DNA from: Devosia sp. MC521
GTDB taxonomy: Bacteria > Pseudomonadota > Alphaproteobacteria > Rhizobiales > Devosiaceae
DNA length: 64,000 nt
Reading direction: 5' to 3'
NCBI RefSeq assembly: GCF_014127105.1
Contig: NZ_CP059902.1
Location: 1,025,001 to 1,089,000, forward strand
The position numbers and the translations under genes were made by a program. Below, piece by piece: positions 27,604 through 36,492 of this stretch; position 1 is the first letter of the stretch; the number at the start of each line of letters is the position of its first letter. Below the pieces are notes generated by a model that saw only the letters and a list, made by a program, of their open reading frames with translations, was not told the DNA's origin and ran no database searches.

Positions 27604-28239
27604 TCAGATTTCGGTTGCCTCTGACAACGACAAAGCGTCGTCGACATCCACGCCAAGGTAACGAACTGTGTTCTCGATCTTGCTATGGCCAAGAAGTATC
27701 TGGATGGCCCGAAGGTTGCCTGTGGCTTTGTAAATGAGCGACGCCTTTGTACGGCGCAGCGAATGGGTGCCATATTCCTCAGGCGTCCGCCCGATTGCAG
27801 TGACCCACTCGTCCACCAGCCTGGCGTATTGACGGGTGCTCAGATGACCATCGTGCACTACACGGCTTGGAAAGGCGTAGTCATCGACCGTCCCGCCGCG
27901 TCGCTCAAGCCAAGCAAGCAGGCTGGCCCTTGTGTCAGCGGTGATCTCGAATTGGACGGGTCTGCCTGTCTTCTGCTGGATTACCATCGACCGAGTTCGA
28001 ATGGCAGGTCCCGCCACGAGCGTGCCGATCTTGATCTTCACCAGATCGCAGCCGCGAAGCTTGCTGTCGATAGCCAAGTCAAAAAGTGCTCGGTCCCTCA
28101 TCCTTCCCTCTCGGTCAAGGAAGAAGCGAATTGACCAGATTTGTCTGACCTTCAACGCACGTTTGGCGCCAACCTGCCTACCGGCATTCCAAGCAGGTCT
28201 TCCTGCAGCAGCAGGGTCGTACTGTGAGATACCCATCAC
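27604..28239 (-). CDS. Small tyrosine recombinase, copy A
   Basis: The 211-residue recombinase is close in length to FimB/FimE-type enzymes and lacks a separate core-binding domain. Catalytic elements are the arginine in IDSKLRGCDLVKIKIG, HSLRRTKASLIY (H-x-x-R), and LLGHSKIENTVRYLGV with the histidine and final tyrosine. The stop lies 52 bp from the cassette's left edge, so the gene reads towards the likely recombination site. Copy B at 41639 encodes the same protein; the two base differences are both silent. Confidence 0.85.
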   Translation of the reverse strand: MMGISQYDPAAAGRPAWNAGRQVGAKRALKVRQIWSIRFFLDREGRMRDRALFDLAIDSKLRGCDLVKIKIGTLVAGPAIRTRSMVIQQKTGRPVQFEITADTRASLLAWLERRGGTVDDYAFPSRVVHDGHLSTRQYARLVDEWVTAIGRTPEEYGTHSLRRTKASLIYKATGNLRAIQILLGHSKIENTVRYLGVDVDDALSLSEATEI

Positions 28240-28393
28240 ATTTCTCCTCTGGCCGAAGCGGCCATGAAGAGAACGAATATGGCAGGCTTATCAGCGGCAG
28301 ATCCCGACCCCAAATCGGTCATCCAAGCCTCTCACCATGAATGGCAGCTTCAACCCCATTGCGGACGATCAGTATCCAACGTAATCCATCTGC

Positions 28394-28870
28394 ATGCACA
28401 CATGGCGCCCCGCATCTACAATCCGTTTCAAAGCTCTGGGACTGCAGTGGCGAGGCGACCGTCTCCTTGCATCTGAAGTTTATGATGATGCTGGGCGGCT
28501 GAAGGGCGTTCGCCCGCTTGGCGGCACCGTCGAGTTTGGTGAAACGGCCGAAGCGGCCCTCATCCGAGAGTTTCAGGAAGAACTTGGGATAGAGGTGAAC
28601 ATCGTAGGTGGCCCTACCTTCATGCAGAACATCTACACCCATGAAGGCGAACTTGGGCACGAGATACTGGCGATATTCGATGTGCAGTTTCCGCCGGACG
28701 CCTTTGCCGGACAGAGCCGCATCACATTCAACGAGGATAGCGGAGTGGGATGCTTCGCGGAGTGGTTTGCATTGGATAGGCTGGACGGGACAGGGCAGCC
28801 CCAGCTTTATCCTGCCGGCCTAAAAGCACACCTACTTAACGCGAAAAAAGCGGCAGCCTTGCCCATATAG
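28394..28870 (+). CDS. NUDIX hydrolase
   Basis: The 158-residue enzyme has a complete Nudix box, GGTVEFGETAEAALIREFQE followed by ELGIE (about residues 43-67), which binds magnesium and hydrolyses nucleoside diphosphate derivatives. Flanking strands (LLASEVYDDAG and EILAIFDVQF) fit the fold. It is the only cargo gene of cassette A, between the integrase copy and the 90-bp right end. The substrate cannot be told from sequence. Confidence 0.85.
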   Translation: MHTWRPASTIRFKALGLQWRGDRLLASEVYDDAGRLKGVRPLGGTVEFGETAEAALIREFQEELGIEVNIVGGPTFMQNIYTHEGELGHEILAIFDVQFPPDAFAGQSRITFNEDSGVGCFAEWFALDRLDGTGQPQLYPAGLKAHLLNAKKAAALPI

Positions 28871-28906
28871 CCGCCATTCGCTCCCACGCACCGATATGGC
28901 AGCTAA

Positions 28907-28996
28907 CCACCCCTAATTCGCCGTAGCTCCGTTCAATCGGTAATGTCGGCTTTCCGGCAATCGCGAAACCCCGTTCAACGGCAGGAATGGGGCGCA
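28907..28996 (+). repeat. 90-bp right-end repeat, copy 1
   Basis: This sequence is identical to 49997-50086. It begins CCACCCCTAATTCGCCG, contains two spaced CCGTTCAA motifs, and ends in AATGGGGCGCA. Just beyond, the flanks of the two copies are similar but not identical (TGCTGCCGCCCAATTAAATG here, TGCCGACGTCCATTCAATGG there), suggesting a preferred target family. Confidence 0.85.
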
Positions 28997-29251
28997 TTGC
29001 TGCCGCCCAATTAAATGTCCGCTTTGAGGAGGCCTTAGTTTTGAGCAGAACGTACTGCATGGGGGCGTTAGCAGGCGAGATGGTTGGCCCGGTAGTTGTT
29101 CTACCAGCGGCGCAAAGTCGAAGTAGGTTGCGGCTTCGTCGGCTACACACGTGTTGATCGAAGTCCGAAATTACCTTCTACTCACGTGTATTAGATGTTG
29201 TCGCAAGGGGGAATTTAGCAAAAATCCAGCGGTATAGCCGTACTAATAGAA

Positions 29252-29277
29252 ACAGAGCGCAGACTTCTGCGCTCTTG
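29252..29277 (-). terminator. Hairpin terminator of gabT-gabD
   Basis: AGAGCGCAGA and TCTGCGCTCT form a perfect stem about 30 bp past the gabD stop. On the minus strand it is followed by GTTTCT. Confidence 0.6.
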
Positions 29278-29303
29278 AGGTTTGTGGGGGAGGCTTGAAA
29301 GCG

Positions 29304-30749
29304 TTAGATCGCGCCGATGCAGGCGTATTTGAGTTCGGTGAACTCGGTGATGCCGTGGTGCGATCCTTCGCGGGAATTGCCGCTTTCCTTGACGCCGCCG
29401 AAAGGGGCGAGCTCGGTCGAAATCAGCCCGGTATTGATGCCAACCATGCCATATTCAAGCTGTTCCATGACGCGGAACACTCGCCCTAGGTTCTGCGAAA
29501 AGAAATAGGCCGCCAAGCCCGTCTCGACATTGTTCGCCGCAGCGATCACCTCTTCGTCGGTGTCGAATACAAACACAGGCGCCACAGGGCCAAAGGTTTC
29601 GTCATTGGCGATCGCCATTGTTTCGGTCACCCCGGACAAAACAGTGGGCTCAAAGAATGTCTGCCCTAGCGCATGGCGCTTGCCGCCTGTCTCGAGCTTC
29701 GCCCCCTTCGCCAAAGCGTCGCTGATATGCTCCTCGACCTTGCTAACAGCAGCCGCGTTGATCAGCGGCCCTTGCACAACGCCGGTCTCAAACCCGTCAC
29801 CAACCTGGAGCGCTGCGACGCGCGCCACCAGCTTTTCAACAAACTGCGCTTCGATCGAGCGGTGAACATAGATACGATTGGTACAGACGCAGGTTTGTCC
29901 CATGTTCCGGAATTTCGAGACCATCGCGCCTTCAACTGCAGCGTCGATATCGGCATCGTCAAAGACGATAAAGGGCGCATTGCCGCCTAGCTCTAGAGCA
30001 ACCTTCTTGAGCGTATCCGCAGACTGACGCATCAGCATCTTGCCGATTGGCGTCGAACCTGTGAACCCAACCATGCGCACCTTAGGGTGCGAAGTTAAAA
30101 CGCCACCAATTTCGCTCGCGCTGCCGGTGATGACGTTGATCACACCAGCTGGGAAACCTGCTCGCTGCGCCAGCTCCGCTAGTGCTAAAGCAGTAAGAGG
30201 CGTTTCCATAGCGGGCTTGACCACGACGGTGCATCCCGCCGCCAGCGCTGGTGCGATCTTCCGAGTGATCATTGCCGCAGGAAAGTTCCAAGGCGTGATT
30301 GCCGCCACCACGCCTATAGGTTGGCGCAGAACCATAATCCGCGCGTCGCTGCGGTGCGAGGGCAGGATCTCACCCGCAATGCGCTTGGCTTCTTCCGCAT
30401 AAAACTCGATGTAGCTGGCTGCGTAGTCCACTTCCCCTCGCGCCTCTGCGATTGGCTTGCCTTGCTCCGCAGTGAGGATGGTGGCGATGTCTTCACGGTT
30501 GGCGATGATGAGATCGAACCACCGACGCAAAATAGCTGCGCGGTCTTTGGCTGTGCGGGCAGCCCAAGCGTGGAATGCGGCGGAGGCAGCTTCAACAGCC
30601 TCGGTGGCTTCTGCTGCTCCGAAATTGGGCACATGCGCCAGGAACGTTCCATTGGCAGGATTGGTCACGGCACGCTCCTCATTGCCGATGAAAACCCCAT
30701 TGATGAGGTTTTTCGAAACGAGGAGGCTCGGATCAGAAAGAGTTTTCAT
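29304..30749 (-). CDS. gabD: Succinate-semialdehyde dehydrogenase (NAD(P)+)
   Basis: The 481-residue aldehyde dehydrogenase oxidises succinic semialdehyde to succinate, the last step of 4-aminobutyrate breakdown. Landmarks are ITPWNFPAAMITRK (cofactor pocket), GFTGSTPIGK, ELGGNAPFIVFDDADID with the catalytic glutamate, and GQTCVCTNRIYVH with the catalytic cysteine; the CVC pair is typical of GabD. It starts 9 bp after the stop of the aminotransferase gene in the same transcript, so the two act in sequence. Confidence 0.92.
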   Translation of the reverse strand: MKTLSDPSLLVSKNLINGVFIGNEERAVTNPANGTFLAHVPNFGAAEATEAVEAASAAFHAWAARTAKDRAAILRRWFDLIIANREDIATILTAEQGKPIAEARGEVDYAASYIEFYAEEAKRIAGEILPSHRSDARIMVLRQPIGVVAAITPWNFPAAMITRKIAPALAAGCTVVVKPAMETPLTALALAELAQRAGFPAGVINVITGSASEIGGVLTSHPKVRMVGFTGSTPIGKMLMRQSADTLKKVALELGGNAPFIVFDDADIDAAVEGAMVSKFRNMGQTCVCTNRIYVHRSIEAQFVEKLVARVAALQVGDGFETGVVQGPLINAAAVSKVEEHISDALAKGAKLETGGKRHALGQTFFEPTVLSGVTETMAIANDETFGPVAPVFVFDTDEEVIAAANNVETGLAAYFFSQNLGRVFRVMEQLEYGMVGINTGLISTELAPFGGVKESGNSREGSHHGITEFTELKYACIGAI

Positions 30750-30758
30750 GTGAGAGCC

Positions 30759-32030
30759 TTAAGCGGATTTGGCCAGCGCTGAGGTGAGCTTTTCGAGCCC
30801 TTCGGAGAGCAGTGCGTCGGAAATTGTCAGCGGGTTCAAGATACGAATAGTGTTGCCATGAATGCCACACGATAGCAGCACCAAACCGTCGTCAATTGCT
30901 GCCTGGATAACCGCTTTTGTACGCGCCGCATCGGGAGCGCCTGATGCGTCAACGATGTCAAACGCCACCATGGCGCCCGGACCGCGAACATGGGCGATAG
31001 GGTGAGCGACAGTCGCCAGCGCTTCGAGATGGCGTTTGATTGTTTCACCGATGAACTGCGCACGCTCAAGCAGATTTTCTTCTGCGATAATGTCCATTAC
31101 AGCCAGCGCCGCTGCACACGCAATCGGACTACCGGCATAGGTGCCGCCGAGCCCCCCAGGTTCAGCTGCGTCCATAATGTCTGCACGGCCTATCACACCA
31201 GACAATGGGAATCCGCCAGCGAGAGACTTAGCCACTGTGACCAAATCCGGCTGAACGCCAGAGTGCTCGATGGCAAACATTTTGCCGGTGCGGGCGAAAC
31301 CCGTCTGCACCTCGTCAGCGATTAGAACGATGCCATGCTCATCACAGGTTTTGCGCAGAGCCTCCAGCAGAGCCTTGGGCGATGGCAGGAAGCCGCCTTC
31401 ACCTTGAACGGGTTCAATGATGATAGCTGCAACATCGGTTGGTGCGATATCGGCCCGGAATAGGTTGTTTAGGGCCCGCAGTGTTTCTTCTACCGTGACC
31501 CCATGGCTCTCCGCCGGGAAGGGCAGGTGATAAATTGCCGGTGGCGCAACTCCAAACTTGGTTTTGTACGGTACCACTTTCCCTGTCAGTGCCATGGTCA
31601 GCGTGGTGCGGCCGTGGAAGCCGCCGGTGAAGGCAATCACGCCAGTTCGACCGGTTGCTGCGCGGGCAATTTTAATGGCGTTTTCGACTGCTTCAGCGCC
31701 CGTCGAAAACAGCACCGATCTCGCCGGGCCGTCGAATGGCGCTACAGCGTTCAGCCGTTCGCAGACCGCAACATAGGGCTCGTAGGGGAGGATCTGGAAA
31801 GCGGTGTGGGTGAAGGCGTCTAACTGCGCCGAGACCGCCGCAACGACTTTCGGATGGCGATGGCCCGTGTTGAGAACCGCGATACCACCTGCAAAGTCGA
31901 TGTAGCGCTTGCCTTCTTTGTCCCAGAGCTCACTGTTTTCGGCACGCTCGACATAGACAGGGAAAGCATTGGCGAGGCCGCGAGGAATGGCTTCGAGCCG
32001 GCGGGTCTGCAGATCAGTATTGGCGGACAT
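30759..32030 (-). CDS. gabT: 4-aminobutyrate aminotransferase
   Basis: The 423-residue PLP-dependent class III aminotransferase moves the amino group of 4-aminobutyrate to 2-oxoglutarate, giving succinic semialdehyde for GabD. Visible features are FAGGIAVLNTGHRHP, the cofactor-binding segment ALTGKVVPYKTKFG, LIADEVQTGFARTG with the aspartate that contacts the pyridine nitrogen, and TVAKSLAGGFPLSG with the Schiff-base lysine. It is first in a gabT-gabD operon and divergent from a LysR gene 102 bp away, its likely regulator. Confidence 0.92.
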   Translation of the reverse strand: MSANTDLQTRRLEAIPRGLANAFPVYVERAENSELWDKEGKRYIDFAGGIAVLNTGHRHPKVVAAVSAQLDAFTHTAFQILPYEPYVAVCERLNAVAPFDGPARSVLFSTGAEAVENAIKIARAATGRTGVIAFTGGFHGRTTLTMALTGKVVPYKTKFGVAPPAIYHLPFPAESHGVTVEETLRALNNLFRADIAPTDVAAIIIEPVQGEGGFLPSPKALLEALRKTCDEHGIVLIADEVQTGFARTGKMFAIEHSGVQPDLVTVAKSLAGGFPLSGVIGRADIMDAAEPGGLGGTYAGSPIACAAALAVMDIIAEENLLERAQFIGETIKRHLEALATVAHPIAHVRGPGAMVAFDIVDASGAPDAARTKAVIQAAIDDGLVLLSCGIHGNTIRILNPLTISDALLSEGLEKLTSALAKSA

Positions 32031-32132
32031 GGCGTCACTCTTGGATAGGCGTATTTCGCCGTTTTAATGCACGCTGCCGAAGGTGGAGTATGACATTGAT
32101 TTCGCCAGAGTGGTGCACTACAGCTTCCACTC

Positions 32133-33029
32133 ATGAGTGACGAAGGCCCAAAATTACCGCCCATGATCCTGCTGCGCGCCTTTGAGGCGACTGCGCGGAC
32201 CGGAAGCATGCGCCGCGCAGCGGATGATGTTGGCATCAGCCATACGGTGGTAAGCCGCCATGTTCGCAATCTCGAGCATTGGTTTGGGCAGGACCTGATA
32301 ACGGCTGGACCGCGGGGCGTGGTGCTAACCGAGCAGGGGGAAGTGCTGTATGAGGCGGTGTCCCGGGCCTTCCGGATTATAGGCAATGCGACAGCCGAAC
32401 TGCGCCCCTCACCGACAGCGTCTCTGAAAATCTGGTGCTTTCCAGGCTTTGCGACGCGCTGGTTGGCCCCAAAACTCACCCAGCTCGAAGAGGCTTTGGG
32501 CAATTGCGACATTACCCTGCGCGCGATTAATCGTATCCCCAACTTCGCTGAAGGCGAAGCCGACGTGATGATCGTTTACGCGGGGCGAGATGCAGTTCCC
32601 GAAGGCGCAACGCCGCTTCTCGCGCCTCGTATGTTCCCGGTCGCTAGCCCGCTTTGGATTGCGCGGCATGGTGTGCCGCAATCACCTGAAGAGCTGGCAT
32701 CCGCCTCCCTGATCCATGAGGAAAGCAAGCAGCAGTGGACCGATTGGTTCGAAGCGATGGGGGTGAGGCTGCGGCAAGACCTCAAAGGGCCGAAACTGTG
32801 GGACGCCAATCTCGGTTTTGATGCGGCACTGGCCGGTCAGGGCGTGGCTTTGGCGAGCCGCATCACGGCGGGGCAAGAGCTTGCCGAGGGGCGGCTGGTC
32901 GAACTTTTAAAGAGCGATATTCGCCTTGGCGGCTACCATCTGCTCTTCGGGTCGAAAAACCAGAACCAACGCGTTGTGACGCGATTTGCGCAGTGGTTGG
33001 GTGACACTCTCGCAGCTGAACCGCTCTAG
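32133..33029 (+). CDS. LysR-family regulator (GcvA-like)
   Basis: The 298-residue regulator has an N-terminal winged helix-turn-helix (LLRAFEATARTGSMRRAADD, then VSRHVRNLEHWFG) and a periplasmic-binding-like effector domain from about residue 95. The opening PKLPPMILLRAFEA and the helix sequence are of GcvA type. It is divergent from gabT and probably controls it in response to 4-aminobutyrate or a related amine; this is inferred from position. Confidence 0.85.
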   Translation: MSDEGPKLPPMILLRAFEATARTGSMRRAADDVGISHTVVSRHVRNLEHWFGQDLITAGPRGVVLTEQGEVLYEAVSRAFRIIGNATAELRPSPTASLKIWCFPGFATRWLAPKLTQLEEALGNCDITLRAINRIPNFAEGEADVMIVYAGRDAVPEGATPLLAPRMFPVASPLWIARHGVPQSPEELASASLIHEESKQQWTDWFEAMGVRLRQDLKGPKLWDANLGFDAALAGQGVALASRITAGQELAEGRLVELLKSDIRLGGYHLLFGSKNQNQRVVTRFAQWLGDTLAAEPL

Positions 33030-33108
33030 ACGTATCGCTGCGCTTGCGCCTTGACGGCGCAGGCAAACACCCTTCACACTCGCGAGAGTTATTCGATTTG
33101 GTGTGAAA

Positions 33109-33852
33109 ATGTCTAATTACGGCAAGCCTTTGATTGGTGTCATCTCGTGCAATCGGGAGGTCGAAGGCGAAGCGGCCTATATCGTCAAGACCCGCTATGT
33201 TGACGCGATTACGCGCTACGCTAATGCTTTGCCGGTCATTTGCCCGAGCATTGACGAGGTCGACAACGCCCGCGCTCTTGTGGAGCGGCTCGACGCGATT
33301 TTGCTGACCGGCAGCAATTCGAACATTGAACCCTCGCGCTATGGCGCCAACGCAGGTGCAGGGCCTTTCGACCCAAAGCGCGATGCGATGTCGTTTGCAT
33401 TGATCGCTGCGGCTCGTGAGTTGGGCAAGCCCGTCTTCGGGGTGTGTCGCGGGCTGCAGGAGATCAACGTCGCCTTGGGCGGCACCTTGCGTGACGAGCG
33501 CACGGCAAACACTGGAACACTGGTCCATCATGCGCCGCCAGACGCGAGCCTCGACGACATGTTCGACCATGGTCACCTGGCGCGGCCGCAGACCGGATCT
33601 CAGTTCGCCGCAGTCGCGGGCGAAGAACCGATTACGATCAACTCCGTGCACTACCAGTGCATCGATGTTCTGGCTCCCGAACTCGAAGCGAATGTGCTCT
33701 CGGAAGATGGCGTTGTCGAAGCGGTGAGCAATCGGGACGGCAGTCCAATTCTAGCCGTGCAGTGGCACCCAGAGTGGTGCACAGCGGGCAGGACGCATGA
33801 CCTCGCATTCTGGGCAGCCGTCGGCGAGATCGCACGCAATGGTTCGTTTTGA
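33109..33852 (+). CDS. Gamma-glutamyl-gamma-aminobutyrate hydrolase family (peptidase C26, PuuD-like)
   Basis: The 247-residue class I glutamine-amidotransferase-like hydrolase has the nucleophile in PVFGVCRGLQEIN and the histidine-glutamate pair in AVQWHPEW. Family members split gamma-glutamyl-GABA into glutamate and GABA, which would feed GabT. The start may also be the GTG at 33103. No gamma-glutamylputrescine synthetase or oxidase is in the cluster, so the exact substrate may differ from that of Escherichia coli PuuD. Confidence 0.82.
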   Translation: MSNYGKPLIGVISCNREVEGEAAYIVKTRYVDAITRYANALPVICPSIDEVDNARALVERLDAILLTGSNSNIEPSRYGANAGAGPFDPKRDAMSFALIAAARELGKPVFGVCRGLQEINVALGGTLRDERTANTGTLVHHAPPDASLDDMFDHGHLARPQTGSQFAAVAGEEPITINSVHYQCIDVLAPELEANVLSEDGVVEAVSNRDGSPILAVQWHPEWCTAGRTHDLAFWAAVGEIARNGSF

Positions 33853-33946
33853 TAAAAATTCCTTATCGGCAGGATTATTATTCGGAATTGGACATTCCCC
33901 CGAGCTATCAGTTGATTAGTCACATCAACCTTTGAATGTGGCTAAA

Positions 33947-34426
33947 ATGTCCGAAAAGAAACTTTATCTGAAATTCGTCGACGCGAACGTTCAGGGCATC
34001 ATTACGCCCTATTGGGATGTTGCGCCAAAGACCTGCGACGCTCTTTGGAATGCTCTGGAAAAGCCATTCCAGTGGAAGGCGACGCACGCGATGTTCTCGG
34101 GCCCAGAAATCATGATGGGTCTGCCAGAAACGCATCAGAATTTCGATCCAACTGCTCTGCCACCAGAGAACCAGACCGTTCTGCCTGAGCGCGGCGAACT
34201 GCTGTGGTTCTATCAGCCCAAGAACTTCTTCAAGATCGACCCAACTGAATTTTGGGAAATCGGCATGTTCTACGGCAACGGTGGCCGTACCTTTGGTCCA
34301 ACCGGTTGGATCTCCTGCACCTACTGGGCCAAGATGACAGAAAACCTCGATGCTGTGGCCGAACAGTGCCGCTTGATCCGCATCGAAGGTGCCAAGACCG
34401 TAGAACTCGGTCGCTACGAAGGCTGA
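33947..34426 (+). CDS. DUF3830 family protein
   Basis: The 159-residue protein has the conserved blocks of DUF3830: APKTCDALWNALE, HAMFSGPEIMMGLPE, LPENQTVLPERGELLWFY, EIGMFYGNGGRTFGPTGW and CRLIRIEGAKTVEL. The fold is thought to be cyclophilin-like, and its biochemical function is unknown. The ATG at 33947 is preferred over TTG at 33932. It sits between the PuuD-like hydrolase and the ABC transporter genes, so it probably acts on the transported compound. Confidence 0.8.
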   Translation: MSEKKLYLKFVDANVQGIITPYWDVAPKTCDALWNALEKPFQWKATHAMFSGPEIMMGLPETHQNFDPTALPPENQTVLPERGELLWFYQPKNFFKIDPTEFWEIGMFYGNGGRTFGPTGWISCTYWAKMTENLDAVAEQCRLIRIEGAKTVELGRYEG

Positions 34427-34458
34427 TAAGCGCTTGTAATACAAGGAAGGGAAAGACA

Positions 34459-35493
34459 ATGAACGCGAAACTTGGTTTGAGTGTAGTTAGCCTCGCAGCT
34501 CTGCTCGGTTCGACAGCAATCGCCCAGGCAAACAGCCTGACGATCAACTCCTTTGGTGGCGCTTATGAAACCGCCCACCGCGAATGCGTGATCTCGCCAT
34601 TCGAAAAGGAAACCGGCGCGACTGTAAACGTCGTAACGGCATATTCGGCAGACGCTTTTGCGCAGGTTCGTGCCCAGAAGGATGCGCCACAGTTTGACGT
34701 CATCCACTTCTCGGGTGGTCAGGAAATCGTTGCGGCAGCTGAGGGGCTGCTCTCGCCGATTGACGACACCAAGCTGACCAATGCTGCGGACCTCTATGAC
34801 TTCGCAAAGGCAAAGCTTGCAGCTGGCGAAGGCCCTGCCTATTCGATCGCTGCAATTGGCTTGGTCTATAACACCGAAGCTCTGGCCGAAAAGCCAACCA
34901 AGTGGACCGACCTGCTCAAGCCAGAACTGAGCGAAGGCCTTGTTCTGACCGACATTTCCAACGGTTACGGCATGCTCGGCTTCCTGATGCTGAACCAGGT
35001 ACAGGGCGGCGACCTCACCAACATTCAGCCTGGCCTTGATGCAGTAAAGAGCCTGCTCGATGCTGGTGCACTAGTGGTCGCGACTTCGCCTGAAATCCAG
35101 CAGGAATTTGCGCAGAATGGTGCGTTGATAGCGCCATACGCGTCCGACTATGCGTTCACCCTGCGTAACGCTGGTCTGCCATCTGGTTTCCAGGCTGGTG
35201 AAGAAGGTACCCCTGCAAGCTTTATCACTGCCAACCTCGTTGCTGGCCGCGATAACGCCGATCTGGCACTCAAGTTCATTGATATGACCATCTCGGCAGA
35301 CGCTCAGGCGTGCTTCGCGAACGCTCTGCGTTACACCCCAACCAATTCTAAGACCGAATTGGCTCCTGAAGTGGCAGCTGACGTTGCTTATGGTGAAGCG
35401 GCTGTTGCTGGCCTTCTGCGCTTTGACCCAACCGTCATCGAAGCAAACCGTTCGGCTTGGGTCGAACAGTGGAATCGCACGATCGCTCAGTAA
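34459..35493 (+). CDS. ABC transporter substrate-binding protein (spermidine/putrescine type)
   Basis: The 344-residue periplasmic protein starts after GGAAGGGAAAGACA and has a signal peptide ending IAQA-NSL. The mature part opens LTINSFGGAYETAHRE, the pattern of PotD/PotF-type proteins, and continues with FDVIHFSGGQEIVAA and IGLVYNTEAL. It is the first gene of the four-part transporter. A hairpin follows it, as is common after binding-protein genes that are expressed more strongly than their permeases. Confidence 0.87.
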   Translation: MNAKLGLSVVSLAALLGSTAIAQANSLTINSFGGAYETAHRECVISPFEKETGATVNVVTAYSADAFAQVRAQKDAPQFDVIHFSGGQEIVAAAEGLLSPIDDTKLTNAADLYDFAKAKLAAGEGPAYSIAAIGLVYNTEALAEKPTKWTDLLKPELSEGLVLTDISNGYGMLGFLMLNQVQGGDLTNIQPGLDAVKSLLDAGALVVATSPEIQQEFAQNGALIAPYASDYAFTLRNAGLPSGFQAGEEGTPASFITANLVAGRDNADLALKFIDMTISADAQACFANALRYTPTNSKTELAPEVAADVAYGEAAVAGLLRFDPTVIEANRSAWVEQWNRTIAQ

Positions 35494-35508
35494 GAGCGGT
35501 TTTGATCT

Positions 35509-35543
35509 GGGAAGGGCGGTCGGGCTCCACGCCCGTCCTTCCC
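35509..35543 (+). terminator. Stem-loop between binding-protein and permease genes
   Basis: GGGAAGG and CCTTCCC, with inner CGGGC and GCCCG arms, form a bulged stem 15 bp after the stop. It probably stabilises the upstream message or partly stops transcription before the permease genes. Confidence 0.5.
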
Positions 35544-35670
35544 AGGACCTCGTATTGAATTAAACGCCGTTCGAGCTGAGTTTTGGCTCCGTTCGAATTT
35601 TAAAGTGTAGCACTCTCATCCGGCAGCTGCCGCGTTAGCGCTACCTCATCTTAGAGAAGCAGTCCGCCTC

Positions 35671-36492
35671 ATGAATGACCGCACAGAGAATCTGCTGCTG
35701 GCGCTTCCGGGCATCTTGTTGTTAGCGCTCGCGTTTTTATTCCCAATTGGGCAGATGCTTATTCTTAGCGTCTCCGGCCCGGATGGGTTTACGCTTGCGC
35801 CTTTCGCCCGATTTTTGAGTGACCCATATTATATGGGCGTTCTTTGGCGCACGGTCCGTCTGTCGCTGATTATTACGATTATCTGCGCCGTTATCGGATT
35901 CCCGCTTGCCTATATCATGACCAAGGTCGGGCCTCGCCTGCGCCTCTGGCTCGTGATCATGATCATTCTGCCGCTTATGACCAGCGTGGTCATTCGTACC
36001 TTTGGCTGGATGGTAATGCTCAGCCGTAGCGGTATCATTCCGCAAATCCTGCGAGATTTCGATTTGGTTGGGCGCAATTTTGCGCTGATGCAGACCGAGA
36101 CCGCCATCGTTATCGGCATGGTGCAGGTGCTGCTGCCGTTTATGACCCTGTCTATTCTGGGTGTTCTCACGCGCGTCGATGGACGCTTAGAAGAAGCTGC
36201 GCGCACCATGGGGTGCTCGTTCTTGCAGACCGTTCGCACAGTGGTTTTGCCCCTGTCGCTGCCAGGCTTGGTCGCTGGTTCGCTGCTCTGCTTCACCCTC
36301 TCGGCTAGTTCCTTTGTGACGCCCAATCTTCTGGGGGGATCGCGAATCCAAGTGCTCGCCGCCTCGATCTATCGCTCGGTGACCAGCGCCCCAGATTGGC
36401 CATTTGCTTCCGCGCAGGCCGTCATTCTTTTCGTGGGTATCCTGTTGGTTCTTATCCCCTATATGAAGCTCACCGGAGGCAAGAATGGTTAA
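35671..36492 (+). CDS. ABC transporter permease (PotB/PotH-like)
   Basis: The 273-residue membrane protein has six predicted segments. The cytoplasmic EAA loop reads LEEAARTMGCSFLQTVRTVVLPLSLPG, here cited for its key residues EAA, G and LP, which dock on the ATPase. It overlaps the next permease gene by 8 bp, so the pair is made together. Confidence 0.87.
   Translation: MNDRTENLLLALPGILLLALAFLFPIGQMLILSVSGPDGFTLAPFARFLSDPYYMGVLWRTVRLSLIITIICAVIGFPLAYIMTKVGPRLRLWLVIMIILPLMTSVVIRTFGWMVMLSRSGIIPQILRDFDLVGRNFALMQTETAIVIGMVQVLLPFMTLSILGVLTRVDGRLEEAARTMGCSFLQTVRTVVLPLSLPGLVAGSLLCFTLSASSFVTPNLLGGSRIQVLAASIYRSVTSAPDWPFASAQAVILFVGILLVLIPYMKLTGGKNG

Larger units (their letters stand above)
27552..28995 (-). 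mobile_element. Integrase-led cassette A carrying a NUDIX gene
   Basis: The unit runs from AATGGGGCGC at 27552 to the same ten bases at 28986-28995. The left 758 bp (27552-28309) equal 41587-42344 except for two bases. The right end is a 90-bp sequence identical to 49997-50086. Between lie one integrase gene and one cargo gene. The arrangement repeats in cassette B, so the two are taken as members of one mobile family. Confidence 0.65.
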
